A DNA stretch of 64,000 nucleotides from Azorinus chamasolen (GCA_963576725.1 OY755251.1:41180192-41244191); one strand, 5' to 3'; positions 1 to 11,630 are shown, counted from the first letter of the stretch. The notes: generated by a model from the letters alone, not told the origin. Numbers and translations: made by a program.

Positions 1-2046
1 CACACCGCTGTAAAATATCATGTCTGCTTAAAGTTGGATCTGGTGCAATTTGAATACTTCATATTCGATTAAGCTTTTGCACAACTATTCTGAAGTTCAA
101 CAAGCTTTTGCACAACTATTCTGAAGTTAAGCAAGCTTTTGCACAACTATTCTGAAGTTCAACAAACTTTTCCACAACTATTCTGAAGTTCAACAAGCTT
201 TTGCACAACTATTCTGAGGCTCAACAAGCTTTTGCACAACTATTCTGAAATTCAACAAGCTTTTGCACAATTATTCTGAAGTTAAACAAGCTTTTGCACA
301 ACTATTCTGAGGGCCAACAAGCTTTTGTACAACTATTCTGAAGTTCAACAAGCTTTTGTACAACTATTCTGAGGGTCAACAAGCTTTTGCACAACTATTC
401 TGAAGTTCAACAATCTTTTGCACAATTATTCTGAAGTTCAACAAGCTTTTGCACAACTATTCTGAGGCTCAACAAGCTTTTGCACAACTATTCTGAAATT
501 CAACAAGCTTTTGCACAACTATTCTGAAGTTAAACAAGCTTTTGCACAATTATTCTGAAGTTAAACAAGCTTTTGCACAACTATTCTGAGGGCCAACAAG
601 CTTTTGTACAACTATTCTGAAGTTCAACAAGCTTTTGTACAACTATTCTCAGGGTCAACAAGCTTTTGCACAACTATTCTGAAGTTCAACAATCTTTTGC
701 ACAATTATTCTGAAGTTCAACAAGCTTTTGCACAACTATTCTGAGGCTCAACAAGCTTTTGCACAACTATTCTGAAATTCAACAAGCTTTTGCACAACTA
801 TTCTGAAGTTAAACAAGCTTTTGCACAACTATTCTGAAATTCAACAAGCTTTTGCACAACTATTCTGAGGGCCAACCAGCTTTTGCACAACAATTCTGAA
901 GTTCAACAAGCTTTTGCGAAATTATTCTGAAGTTCAACAAGCTTTTGCACAACTATTCTGAGGGAGGGCCAACAAGCTATTGCATAACTATTCTGAAGTT
1001 CAACAAGCTTTTGCACAACTATTCTGAAGTTAAGCAAGCTTTTGCACAACTATTCTGAAGTTCAACACGATTTTGCACAACTATTCTGAAGTTCAACAAA
1101 CTTTTGCACAACTATTCTGAGGGCCAACATGCTTTTGCACAACTATTCTGAAGTTCAACACGCTTTTGCACAACTATTCTGAGGGCCAACAAGCTTTTGT
1201 ACAACTATTCTGAAGTTCAACAAGCTTTTGCACAATTATTCTGAAGTTCAACAAGCTTTTGCACAACTATTCTGAGGACCAACAAGGTTTTGCACAACTA
1301 TTCTGAAATTCAACAAGCTTTTGCACAACTATTCTGAAGTTAAACAAGCTGTTGCTTAACTATTCTGAAGTTCAACAAGATTTTGCACAACTATTCTGAA
1401 GTTCAACAAACTTTTGCACAACTATTCTGAAGTTCAACAAACTTTTGCACAACTATTCTGAAGTTCAACAAGCTTTTGCAAACTATACTGAGGGTCAACA
1501 AGCTTTTGCACAACTATCCTGAGGGTCAACAAGCTTTTGCACAACTATTCTGAAGTTCAACAAACTTTTGCACAACTATTCTGAAGTTCAACAAGCTTTT
1601 GCAAACTATCCTGAAGTTCAACAAGCTTTTGCACAACTATTCTGAGGGCCAACATGCTTTTGCACAACTATTCTGAAGTTCAACAAACTTTTGCACAACT
1701 ATTCTGAAGTTCAACAAACTTTTGCAAAACTATTCTGAAGTTCAACAAGCTTTTGCACAACTATTCTGAAGTTCAACAAACTTTTGCACAACTATTCTGA
1801 AGTTCAACAAGCTTTTGCAAACTATCCTGAAGTTCAACAAACTTTTGCACAACTATCCTGAGGTTCAACAAACTTTTGCACAACTATTCTAAAGTTCAAC
1901 AAGCTTTTGCACAACTATTCTGAAGTTCAACAAACTTTTGCACAACTATTCTGAAGTTCAACAAGCTTTTGCAAACTATACTTAGGGTCAACAAGCTTGG
2001 ATCCTGATGAGTTACTCAGCGTCTCATCTGGACCCAAACTGTGTAG
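1..2046 (+). mobile_element. Family A MITE split by a minisatellite
   Basis: The first 70 bases (GTCTGCTTAAAGTTGGATC, GGTGCAATTTGAATACTTC) match the left half of other family A copies, for example near 42345 and 63900 (reverse). Bases 1996-2046 carry the diagnostic hairpin, GGATCCTGATGAG on the left and CTCATCTGGACCC on the right. Between the two lies a 31-bp array in place of the usual 40-odd bases. The left end lies outside the window. No coding capacity. Confidence 0.7.
71..1995 (+). repeat. 31-bp minisatellite, about 62 copies
   Basis: The unit is AAGCTTTTGCACAACTATT followed by CTGAAGTTCAAC. The AAGCTTTT starts at 71, 102 and 133 give the period. Variant units (GAGGGCC, CAATC, TTGTAC) recur every 279 bp: GGGCCAAC at 311, 590 and 869, and AATCTTTT at 412 and 691. 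This is a nine-unit higher-order repeat in the first kilobase; order is less regular after about 1000. The unit resembles the family A segment AAGCTTTTGAGAAACTATTG. Confidence 0.95.
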
Positions 2047-2520
2047 CAACCCGTCTTGAAATAACGTTGAACTTTGAAACAATTATTTCAAAAACGGGGG
2101 GTTGCAGTTTGTTTCAATGTGCGACTTTCGAATTTTTATTTCAATTTGCAACTTCACTTTAAAACTGACTGATATCGAAACTCGCACATTGAAATAAACT
2201 GCGGCCTGTTTTGAAATAATTATTTTCAAGTGCAACGTTATTTCAAAACGGGTTGGCATCGGAAATCGCATATTGAAATAAACTTCAACCCGTTTTGAGA
2301 TAATCATTTCAAAGTGCAACATTTTTTTTCAAAACGGGTTGGCATCGAAAATCGCACATTGAAATAAACTTCAACCCCGTTTTGAAATAATAACGTTATG
2401 CAAAGTTATTTCAAAACGGATTGGTACCGAAAATCGCACATTGAAGTTAACTTCAACCCCGTTTTGAGATAATTATTTTCAAAGTGCAACGTTATTTTTC
2501 AAAATGGGTTGCTACATAGT
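2047..2520 (+). repeat. Palindromic 82-87 bp tandem repeat
   Basis: Five or so diverged units carry CAACCCGTTTTGAAATAA and its reverse complement TTATTTCAAAACGGGTTG, so each unit can fold on itself. The repeat of ACGGGTTGGCATCG at about 2249, 2335 and 2417 gives spacings of 86 and 82. It directly follows the family A hairpin. Short reverse-strand open frames here come from repetition and are not genes. Confidence 0.8.
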
Positions 2521-3170
2521 TGTTTGTCTTTACGAGTCAGGGCGGGATTTGAGGAATAATGTTCATCAATAAAGCGCCTAACTATATACACCCATAGCCC
2601 GCCAGTCACGTACAATAGCTAGTTTTGCAAAGTTTGTTATGAAAAATGCATGCCTGCATGCTCTATGCTTTTGTCTAGGAATATCATTTCAACATGTCCT
2701 GTATATGTTTTGTAAAGATTTGCCTAATTAATATTCAAAGAGGTAAAAGTGATAAAAAATATGTGACGGACTAAGGGTTAGAACAAATCCAAACTATGTA
2801 TCAAATAATTAACTGCGTGCACGTGTTTATTCGATATTTCTTCATGGGTATTTAATTTTCTTTGTTGATGATGACGAGGAGGAAGACGTTGCGTTGTCGT
2901 CGTCGTTCTTAATAACTATTTGCATGCTGCGTGTTTGATATTAGGCTGAACCTTGTCAAGAGAATTTGAATCTCAACATATTTCGGTAACAACGATTGCC
3001 TTATTCGAAATACAATGCTATTATAATATATTTCGGCCACAACGATTTCTTTATTCGTAATACAATACTGCGATCTGGACATCTCTTCCGGTAAAACGGT
3101 AACCTTAGATATGTTATTATTTTCATAACATTCATTGTCAGCAAACATGAAAGCAAATATGTACACATAT
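2521..3170. other. No gene or clear repeat seen
   Basis: AT-rich sequence without a supported coding region. Two short similar stretches around TATTTCGG and CAACGATT (2977-3060) form an imperfect local duplication. Confidence 0.5.
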
Positions 3171-3171
3171 A

Positions 3172-3350
3172 CAGTAAAATCCCTCTAAATAGATAACCAG
3201 AAATATGTCTAATAGATAACAAGAAATATGTCTAATTACGAGTTATAAATGCTGGTGGTAGCTTTATGCAAGACGAGAGTCTCCTATAGCTCCTAGCTCC
3301 TGTAGGAGGTTTCTGCATTAATCTCTTCCTACATTAAGCAACCATCAAAT
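3172..3350 (+). mobile_element. Degenerate family B MITE
   Basis: It starts with TACAGTAAAATCCCTCTAAA, typical of family B, and keeps the stem remnants GTGGTAGCTTTATGC and CATTAAGCAACCATC around a rearranged core of CTCCTATAGCTCCTAGC. The right terminus is not recognisable. Confidence 0.55.
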
Positions 3351-3790
3351 GTTAAGGAAACCTATGTTTACACTGGACATCTAAAAGAACCAGAAACTCA
3401 GTCGATAATAAGAGTAGGGCATCGCGCCCGGGTTTCTCTGTATCCTCTCCCCTCTCTCTGGGGTGTCCAGTTAGCCCAAAGTGAGCAGAAACGGATGTTA
3501 AACAACACAAACAAACGCACAAACCTATGTTTATCAATAATGTGTTAATGAGGAGTTCACTAGCAGACAGGGCAGTAGTAAAGATGCGTTCTGGTCTATC
3601 CCAGGCACATTTTATATTGATACTACTCATTAGAATCGGCGATGAGTAGCGGCACTATACTGTTTTTGGTGAAGGGATGTCAGAACTAGTTGGCCTAGAT
3701 TTCCTTATTATTTCATTTATCTACAGCTCTGATGAGATATGTTTTTAAAAATACTAAATTTATCAATCTTATGACCGGCTTTACAGATAT

Positions 3791-3918
3791 AGAGAATAAT
3801 AGGTTAGTGCCGTAGATGGGACGCTTTATCCGACGAGGGGAGAAAACGTTGAGGCGAGGCTTGCCGAGCCTCAAATGTTTTCTCTCCGAGTCGGATAAAG
3901 GCGTCCTATTATTCTATT
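3791..3918. mobile_element. Palindromic element, single copy in window
   Basis: A long imperfect hairpin. AGAATAATAGG and GGGACGCTTTATCCGAC on the left pair with GTCGGATAAAGGCGTCC and CCTATTATTCT on the right. GAGAAAACGTTGAGGC pairs with GCCTCAAATGTTTTCTC around a short loop near 3860. Looks like a MITE of a family otherwise absent here. Confidence 0.65.
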
Positions 3919-4380
3919 TATTCAGTCAATTTAGTTCATAGACTCATAAAACATACGAATATTGAAATAATTTGCACTGAAAATGTGGTTTTTCGATCAA
4001 CGGACCTCCCTTTTCATTTTCATTCTAGAGACGTAAATAAAGAGCAACCGCAGAGGAAAATAGTTTCGACACTTACATAACAAGAGGGGAAAACGTGGTT
4101 GAATTTGAAAAATAAGATCATTTGAATCGAGAGTCGATATGTTTATTCAAACAGACATGATAATATTCTCCCGGAGGCTGTCTGGTCAAATTCGAGTTCC
4201 GTCGTCTCGGTTTCTATTTTTAGATAGGGCTAACGTCACTCATAAATCGATGAGAGTGAAAAGAAAATGTTTACTATTTATCTGTAAATCTTTGCTCCCT
4301 GACTTGATTTTTATCAAAAACGCGTTTCGCCAGCGGTGAATTAAATTAATAAAACTGATAAATCAACGTCACTTTGTATG

Positions 4381-4478
4381 TGGTCTCAGTGGCGTAATCG
4401 GTAAGCACGACGTCTCTAGAGAGATTAAATTTGGCTTTTGTAGAATCAGGCGCGGGTTCGAATCCAGCTGTAGCCATT
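4381..4478 (+). pseudogene. tRNA-like Pol III unit (SINE head or tRNA relic)
   Basis: TGGCGTAATCGG fits the tRNA A box and GGTTCGAATCC fits the B box exactly; the run TTTATTTTTTTTT follows at once, as a Pol III terminator would. The T stem has one mismatch and the D stem pairs at three of four positions. The acceptor stem pairs poorly and the A-to-B spacing is too long for an ordinary tRNA, so an intron, long variable arm or SINE origin is possible. I assign no amino acid. Confidence 0.4.
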
Positions 4479-4639
4479 TATTTTTTTTTATTTTTCCTTC
4501 TTCTTCTTTATAATTATATTGGTGAATTTTCTGTTAGATCTATCCCGACAACATGTTCAAGCATATTTACAGAAAATTAAAATAGTTCCATGGTTATAGA
4601 ATCATTACGCCTATCCTAACCTAATAAACCTTCTACTAC

Positions 4640-4920
4640 CGGAAGTAACCTAATAAACCTAAGTTTATTTGCACCCCCTTTATTATGTCACTAGAGAAGC
4701 CTGGTGACTGGATAAAAAACTTTTCTATTGGATATTTCAAAATAATGAGCCATTTCCTTTCTCTCACGCATTTGCAAATAGAGTAGACCCCGATCCTGTA
4801 GGAGCCGTCTGATCGGGGTCTGCTTTGTTTGCGTATTATATAAAATCTAATTCTACTTGAGCCAAAACATGTTGTGTTCATGTATCATTATAAAAAGGTA
4901 TCTAATTAATATTCATGATG
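4640..4920 (-). mobile_element. Hairpin C MITE
   Basis: The core at 4773-4832 pairs GCAAATAGAGTAGACCCCG with CGGGGTCTGCTTTGTTTGC around CTGTAGGAGCCGTCTGATC. The right flank (ATTAATATTCATGATGTC, CATGCAACAGGG) is the same flank that follows hairpin C near 13000, 21700, 27600 and 45070. Confidence 0.65.
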
Positions 4921-4924
4921 TCAA

Positions 4925-5330
4925 TAGTTCTTACATGCAACAGGGACATGTTTAAAAGCTGTTTAATCAGCTATTATGAATGCCGATCAAACTGAGTTGA
5001 TGATAATTTGTATCTTTTACTGCTGTCCTTAATTGGAGACAATAAAATACATATTTCAGACCCATCTCTAGATTTCATATGCTTTTCCACTTCATATTTT
5101 CCATTTAATTATAGAACCATGTCTCGCCTGAACGGCTCAAGTCACGTTGATTTACAGACAGCATCACACCACTGCAAACTACTTAATGTTTAGCTTGCTA
5201 GTCAAATTCTCGTCGACAAATCATACTAACTAATTTCTTAAATCATTTATTCTCCACTTATTTCCGAAAAAATGACAAAAAAGCACCAAGCTACATGTAT
5301 TTGACACTCGATCAAGAGTGTCTCAAACGT
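4925..5330. other. No gene or clear repeat seen
   Basis: Plain AT-rich sequence. A 61-codon open frame at 5008 has no recognisable feature. Confidence 0.5.
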
Positions 5331-5334
5331 TTAA

Positions 5335-5553
5335 CCCTTTCCTCCATAGGCTAGTTAAGACAAACCTCTTGGAATGGATCCACCGAAAAGGAGCATTTAC
5401 TAGAGAAAAGGGAAATGTAAGAATTGTATAGTATTGAAACCATTGTAATAAATATAGTATTTGCTCCTATTGAGCAAATGCTCTATTTAACACAATGGTT
5501 TCAAAAAGTGACTTTTACAGAGGCGTAGAAAGGCGTATTTATGGAGGAAACGT
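5335..5553 (-). mobile_element. Family E MITE, intact
   Basis: Flanked by TTAA (5331-5334 and 5554-5557). The left end is CCCTTTCCTCCATA and the right end is TATGGAGGAAACG. The central hairpin pairs GAAACCATTGTAATAAATA with its complement around TTTGCTCCTATTGAGCAAAT. Opposite in orientation to the copy at 31435. Confidence 0.8.
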
Positions 5554-5559
5554 TTAATC

Positions 5560-6035
5560 GAATCAGAAGACGGTAAAATGTTCAGCAAACCAGAGATGGA
5601 GCAGACATTATTTTTCAGCTTGAGAATGGTTTATGGAGCGAACCTTTGTATTAGGATGAACCATCCCGCTCTAGAAACAAATCAGCACTCAAAACGTTAC
5701 TACTACTCGGGAAGCACTGTTTTCTATTTCAATAAACTCTTAAGTGAAACAGATCACTTGCATACATCCCATTGCAAATTGTGTGAACGAATATAATAGT
5801 ACATATTTGTCATTGAATCCAGAACTTCTGAACAGCATTGAGATATTGACATGTCATCATAAATCAACGAAACTGGGATTCAATTATCTTCAGCCTCTCT
5901 TCCTGATGTTATCGATAGTCTTCGATGCAAGGGAATGTTGGCCTGATTGTATTTAACCCTTGTCGTGCTGGAAAATATAGTACAGTGAATCATCTGTAAT
6001 GAACACCACCGATAAGAGGGGTATTGGATTGTTTG
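5560..6035. other. No gene seen
   Basis: Two overlapping open frames of about 70 codons at 5578 and 5744 have no recognisable domain or codon signature. I see no repeat family. Confidence 0.45.
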
Positions 6036-6537
6036 TAACCCACTCACTCATAGTGACGCCTTTTGACACTTCTGTAAAATCCATTGTGATAACTTATAAT
6101 CCATTGTGATTACTTACATCTATCACCCATTGTGACCACTTATAACCCATTGTAACCCATTATGATAATTTATAACCCATTGTGATAACGTATAGCCCAT
6201 TGTGATCAATTATACCCCTCGTGATCACTTATAACCCATTGTGATCACTTATAACCCATTGTGATCACTTATAACCCATTGTGATCACTTATAACCCATT
6301 GTGATCACGTATAACCCATTGTGGTGTCTTATAACTCATTGTGGTAACTTATAATCCATTGTGATCACTTATAACATATTGTGATTACTTATAACACATT
6401 GTGATAACTAGAGCGTTTGCTAAAATGGTTTCAAATCTACACAATTCTAAAATTGTCATTTTCTCTAATAAATGCTCTTTTTTTTCAGTAGATTTATTCA
6501 AAGAGGTTAGGTCTAAAAATAGCAGATATGGGAATGG
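6036..6537 (+). mobile_element. Family E MITE carrying a 20-bp array
   Basis: The left part CATAGTGACGCCTTTTGACA and CTGTAAAA, and the right part AAAATGGTTTCAAATCTAC, CATTTTCTCTAATAAATGCT and ATGGGAATGGGTTA, are the two halves of family E. The central hairpin is replaced by the array at 6085-6410. Confidence 0.7.
6085..6410 (+). repeat. 20-bp minisatellite, about 16 copies
   Basis: The unit is ACCCATTGTGATCACTTATA. The stretch 6221-6310 is nearly perfect and the edges are diverged. The unit matches the ACCATTGTGATAAATA arm of family E, in which it lies. Confidence 0.9.
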
Positions 6538-6549
6538 GTTATAGCCAGA

Positions 6550-6650
6550 TGTAGCTTATTTCATTACGAACTTTATGCAGAAAGCTCCCATAAAAAATTC
6601 TTCATTACGTTCGCCCTGTGTTAAGCAACCGCCTGCTTTTAAATACACAC
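6550..6650 (+). mobile_element. Family B fragment
   Basis: ATGCAGAAAGCTCCCATA and CGCCCTGTGTTAAGCAACCG are the two arms of the family B core hairpin. No termini remain. Confidence 0.5.
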
Positions 6651-6754
6651 ACGTGGTTATTCATTAAGGTATCGCATTAGAAAAGCTCTTCTGTGCATAT
6701 GCTAAATCTGTGATCTGTTGAAATGATTATTTAATTCCGATTTATTGAAACTTA

Positions 6755-6990
6755 AACAAACTATTGACCGAGTGTGAAACAGTTTCAATCCAGATGAAAT
6801 GCCGAGTATCTCGGCATCTGCCTCAAATATGTCTGCCAATGCCAAGCAGGTCTCGCGTATCACAGGGGCTAACAATTACCTTTCCCCGGGGCGAATTTGA
6901 AATTACCTTTGCAGATAGTTTGGATCCAAATGAGTCGGAGTCTCAACAGGGTGTGAAACTGGTTGAAATGAATATTCTTACTATAGTATT
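6755..6990 (+). mobile_element. Degenerate family A copies
   Basis: GAAACTATTGACCGAG, common in family A left flanks, overlaps 6752-6773. CAGATGAAATGCCGAGTATC with CTCGGCATCTG (6790-6822) and AGTTTGGATCCAAATGAG with GAGTCTCAACAGG (6917-6955) are two eroded hairpins. Confidence 0.5.
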
Positions 6991-7183
6991 TTGAAGGTGA
7001 CGTGGACGAGACTTGGATCTGCAAGTTCTGTGCTGATAATCTTGTCTCGAAGTTATCGATTGAACGTCTGTTTGTATCTTCAAATTGAGCATAAAGACAT
7101 CTTTCAAGTATAATTGATACAAGTATGATGCTAGCGTAAACACATTTAGACATTATTGGACTTCGTTCAACCCGGCTCTTATA

Positions 7184-7412
7184 CAGTAAAACCTCTCTAT
7201 AACGGCCACTAAATTACATCAAGTAGTTTGTGTTAAATGCGGGCGGCTGCTTAGCGCAAGGTGAAAGGAAAACAGAACGCTCCTATAGGAGCCTAACCCT
7301 AGCCCTCCTATAGGAGCGATCTGTTTTACTTTCACCTTGCTGTAAGCAGCCACCTGTCCTAAATATCTACTAATTAACAGAATTTAATGACCGTTGTAGA
7401 GAGGTTTTACTG
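7184..7412 (+). mobile_element. Family B MITE, TA target, complete
   Basis: TA duplications at 7182 and 7413 flank termini CAGTAAAACCTCTCTATAAC and GTTGTAGAGAGGTTTTACTG. The core repeats GAACGCTCCTATAGGAGC-like arms, with GGTGAAAGGAAAACAGAACG opposite TTTTACTTTCACCTTGC. Non-autonomous. Confidence 0.85.
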
Positions 7413-7414
7413 TA

Positions 7415-8560
7415 TTCATACAGCTTGTATCTAGATGCTACGCCGTGTTATGAGGGTCCAACTTTGCCACGCTCCATCAATGGTTTCTCAAACACTGGAA
7501 CGAATATAAAATGAAGAAAAACTACCACAGATCGCAAAGTGGGTAAACCTTTTATTTATAGGCAGGATAAGGGTTAGTGGTAATTTAGTGATTCTTGAGA
7601 CTGAATTCACCGATACATCCTCACATTTGTTAACCTTTATCTTGCTAAGACAACCCGCTGCCATCAATTTAGCATGGTTTGTCACCAGTACAAGCGTCAC
7701 TATCATTCATTCTCGGCGTTATTTGATGGTCTATTTAGTGTCGTACGCATTAACCCGTCAACTGTTCTATAATAGGTTAAGCTTTATTCACTTTCGTTAA
7801 AGCTATTGAGAAACTATTGACATAATGGAAGACAGTTTGGGTTTTGGTGGGTTACTGGGAGTCCCATCAGGATCCAAGCTATCTGGTGGCCCTTTGCAAG
7901 CTAGCGGTATAAGCCAGACCCACTCACACACTAAGCCAATGCGCTTTATCACCTTAAAATGCTGTCAATAGACTTTCAACAACATTGTCCGCCTACAACC
8001 AGGCACCCTCATTTCTGCAGGCAATATCTATGGTTTCCCACGCAGACCTGGGTAAGTTATTTGTTACAATGTAGATTGGGCGGTTGTCGGTGCAAGAAAC
8101 GAAGAGAACTGATCGATTTACTGTCAAATTTACAAATTAGTTAAGAGCCATTTAGAGTAAACGATGAACCCGCATTATGCCTCAGATTGTTGTAAATATC
8201 ATTCATTATGTCAGAAAAATTGCCTTTCAGCAGTAAGTGAGACTAAGAAGAGTACCTATGTAAGAAACTTGACAATGTAAATATAAGAAAGACAAATAGA
8301 CACATACATCTGCAACCGGGCTAAGTTGAAATTAACTATGTTGTATGATATTTATTACTAATAGTAATGTTAATGAGACGGAAGATGTTTGAAATTGGAT
8401 TGCTGTTTTAATGCTTATGTAAGCCATTAATTCCCATTAATTAATTAAGGAAAACCCCCGTCCAGATTTTATTTTGGAACCCATTGAATTCTCATGTTGA
8501 GGGGTAACAGCAAACACAATGTCTACATAATCCATTGACACCGATGGTTAAGTAAATAGT
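7415..8560. other. No gene; one eroded family A relic
   Basis: TTGGGTTTTGGTGGGTTACT and CATCAGGATCCAAGCTATC (about 7835-7885) recall a family A hairpin half. The rest is AT-rich and shows nothing I can support. Confidence 0.45.
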
Positions 8561-8561
8561 G

Positions 8562-8930
8562 TAAATATTTTCAGAGGAGTCCTTCAGGAGCCGTCTAATC
8601 TGGCTCTGCACTGTTTGTCTATTTGTTTCAAGGGACGCGGATCACCAATGGGCTAAGGAAATAGCAACTGTAGCTTTAATTTGCCATCAAGTGACTTCAG
8701 TATATAATTACATCAAGTTCAGAACTGTAGATACACTGTAAGATGAGTACATTAGAATATGTCTAAAGTGGACATTAAAAAGAGGTTTAAAGCTGGGTCC
8801 GTGAGGCATGTGATAGCTTAATGCAGGTCGAGCGTAATGCAGAAGGCTCCTAGGGGTGGATTATGTGTTGCTTTTGTCCTGCCTTAAACAGTCGCCTACT
8901 TTTAAGACGCCTGTATTCAATAAATGAATG
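8562..8930 (+). mobile_element. Hairpin C half and family B fragment
   Basis: CAGGAGCCGTCTAATCTGG with CTCTGCACTGTTTG (8586-8620) is the right arm of hairpin C. GATAGCTTAATGCAGGTCG, ATGCAGAAGGCTCCTAGG and TTTTGTCCTGCCTTAAAC (8812-8895) are a family B core. Confidence 0.5.
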
Positions 8931-9344
8931 GTTGTTTAAGACAATTTCTGTTTTATCTAGGAAACCTATGTGAACCAATTTGTTTTTGTATTTCTCCGCC
9001 AAAACATGCATTGCTGCTACTCTTTAGAATTTCCCCGGAGAGGAAACTGTAGTGAGGGGCAGTCAGATAGCACTTGACTGAGTAATAAAACAGTTTGCCT
9101 ATATCAGTACGCATAGGTTATATAGGTTATATATAGCTAACGGCCACTGACACGGCAAGGTAGACATAATCATACGGTGAGTCTGCTGTATAGAGACAGG
9201 ACCAATACTTTACAAGGGAAATGAGTATGCCCTGGATTACATGTACCCCAACACTAAGTACGAGAAGTATTCAGTGACCAAGTCTCACCTTTCCACCAAT
9301 TTGTACAACTAAATAAATCAGTTTCGAACCACGTTTGCAGCTTT

Positions 9345-9525
9345 AACCTTTATCACATTAAGTGCGACTTGACTGGCATTTGCAAATAACCTGATCATCA
9401 GGATCCAAGCTATTAAGCACTCGATTAAACGCTTTCTCAAATGCTTGTACGAATCAGAATTAGGTTCAGAATTTTAGCAGACATATTGTTTCAGCATGGG
9501 AAGGGTTAAATTAGATTGACCATGT
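9345..9525 (+). mobile_element. Family A MITE, diverged
   Basis: AACCTTTATCACATTAAGTG at the left and CATGGGAAGGGTTAA at the right fit TTAA-ended family A. The core ATCATCAGGATCCAAGC and the flank GAATCAGAATTAGGTTCAG remain. Confidence 0.5.
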
Positions 9526-9529
9526 AACA

Positions 9530-10770
9530 TGTAAACTGAAGGTCTTGATCAACCGGTTCATAAGGAACTTGTTTGATCTTGCTCTGCACTATATTGCCTA
9601 CATATGTGTAATAATGTCTGCAAGAATGTTTAGGGTAAGTAGGGATTTTGCGAAAGTTTGATTTAAACTCAGCGATGTAGATAGCCGATTCTCGTAATTG
9701 GTGGCTTGACCTTTTGATAACGTCATTGAAGTTATGTTCTTGGTAAGTGCAAATTACTTAAAGTTACAAAGCTGTGAATGTTGTCTCTGCTACTTAAGAT
9801 GAAATCTCGGGGTGATTACCAGAGTATTCACACGAACGTCTCTGTCGGAAATAAATATAGAACCTGATGTATACCATTTTTCAAATTAATGAAGAGAAGT
9901 GTTGATAGAATATGTCATTTCTACAGATTTCAGAAAACTGTAGTCAGCATATTGATCCCAGTGCTAGCATATTGACCCCAGTGCTGAATACAAATGTCAA
10001 AATGCATCAAGTGGAACAATCATGCTATAAATCTACCCTGGGTAGTATACTTCTGAAACGTTTTTACCATGTTAACCATTAGTTACAAAACAAATGACAC
10101 ACGCCAAGTGATTATATCAATATCTAAAAAGTAATTTGGAGAAGATGGTGATATACAGATGGGTAAACGACGGGTGGTCTGATCTCAGCAGTTTCTGCTG
10201 TCAGATTAAAGCCTTTGTTGTGTTTTTGATGTTTCAATCTTTGGTGTGAAAGATAAACAAGTAATCAGTATCAGTATAACCTTTTACCTCGTAGAGACAC
10301 GTTGCAAACAGTGTAGATCTACGTCAATAAGCTGTACAAGTTCCTTGATTGGGGTCTGCTCAGTTCACTAATGAAACTATAAAACTATTTCTAATCGTCC
10401 TGTCATTTCCAACAATTTCGTTGTATTAGGTACGAATATATTCAAATTTCTAATGGGGTAACATGGAAGTAATTCTACTGTCCATTAGTTTCCTTGTTTA
10501 TGTACCAGTATAAAAGTCCAGTCAATGAATATTTATGCATTGACAGATTCTTGGATTCTTTTTTAGAAGACATTCCTAGTACAATTTATCTAAAAGATGA
10601 CATTCTGTGCATTCAAACCTTTTACTACAATATGGTTTTACTGGCTGGTTATAGTGTGGATCAGTGGACATAGGCAACTACAGAAATAAGTGAAATTCCA
10701 GGAATTTTCATGCATGTACATCAGATAGAAATTTCGCAATTAAAAGGCCCGTCGCTGTACATGTATACTG
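9530..10770. other. No gene or intact repeat seen
   Basis: AT-rich. A hairpin C relic lies near 9555-9590 (CATAAGGAACTTGTTTGATC, TGCTCTGCAC). TAGCATATTGACCCCAGTGC is a short local duplication at 9946-9983. Confidence 0.45.
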
Positions 10771-10777
10771 TCTCGTG

Positions 10778-10975
10778 CAGTAGAACCCCCTCTTACCTGG
10801 ATGTTAAATCTAGTATAAATATCGGTCATGGAGACGAGTGGCGGCTTAATATAGGATCAAAGTCATGCAGAAAGCTCCTCTAGGAGCTTTCTGGGTGACG
10901 TTCACCCTGTATTAAGCAGCCACTTGCCTAAATTGTCTAAATTCTGCTAAATTCGGGTTTAAAGGGGGTTTACTG
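10778..10975 (+). mobile_element. Family B MITE
   Basis: Termini CAGTAGAACCCCCTCTTAC and GGGGGTTTACTG. The core hairpin is ATGCAGAAAGCTCCTCTAGG with GAGCTTTCTGGGTGACG, inside GGCGGCTTAATATAGG and CCTGTATTAAGCAGCCAC. Confidence 0.8.
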
Positions 10976-11249
10976 TATATGTATTAAGTTAAGTTCAAGT
11001 TATTACAATTATTCGCCTTGTTTCCCACTAGCGAATGGTTAAGCAATGTATATGGTTACTGTTTGAGAATATTACTTTTCAAAAGGTGTATTTAGTCATT
11101 GTCTCCAGTACAAAGGCCCTTATGGGACATTCATTCATCCATACTGATATACAAATTTTGTTTCATAGATGAACTATGTATGTGCAGTTTCAGATCTCTT
11201 GATATGTACTTCACGGGGGATGTTTCAATGATATTACCTGAAATGTCAA

Positions 11250-11396
11250 ACCTTCTCCCGCTATCCGCGACCTAGACCGCATATGTGAACACCTTGGATC
11301 CAGATGAGACGCAGAATAACTCGGCGTCTCACCAGGATCCTCTCAACTTTCTCAAAATCTAAAACAGACATTATTTCTTTTACAGCGGGATAAGAG
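11250..11396 (+). mobile_element. Family A MITE
   Basis: The right end AGCGGGATAAGAG is followed by TTAA (11397-11400) and mirrors the left CCTTCTCCCGCT. The hairpin runs from CTTGGATCCAGATGAGACGC to GGCGTCTCACCAGGATCC. Confidence 0.75.
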
Positions 11397-11451
11397 TTAA
11401 TATGATTTCTCGGAATACTCCATCTGGATGACACCACCCATTTTTTCATTT

Positions 11452-11630
11452 ACAGCAAAACTTCGCTAATCCGAAAATTTAGTAAAGATGAATTAAGAAC
11501 CTTTTTGGTAGGTTGCTGCTCAATGCAGGATGAACATCATGCAAAAACTGCGAACGTATCTTTCTGCATGACTTCCGTCGTGTAGCAATAAGCGGCAACC
11601 TCTCGTGCACACCGATGATGCTACTAGTTC
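11452..11630 (+). mobile_element. Degenerate family B MITE
   Basis: CAGCAAAACTTCGCTAATCC at the left, then GTTGCTGCTCAATGCAGGAT and ATGCAAAAACTGCG. The right arm TTTCTGCATGACTTCC and AGCGGCAACC is present but the terminus is lost. Confidence 0.55.

Noticed and set aside
71..1995. CRISPR-like array
   Set aside because: The repeats are contiguous with no unique spacers, and the setting is eukaryotic.
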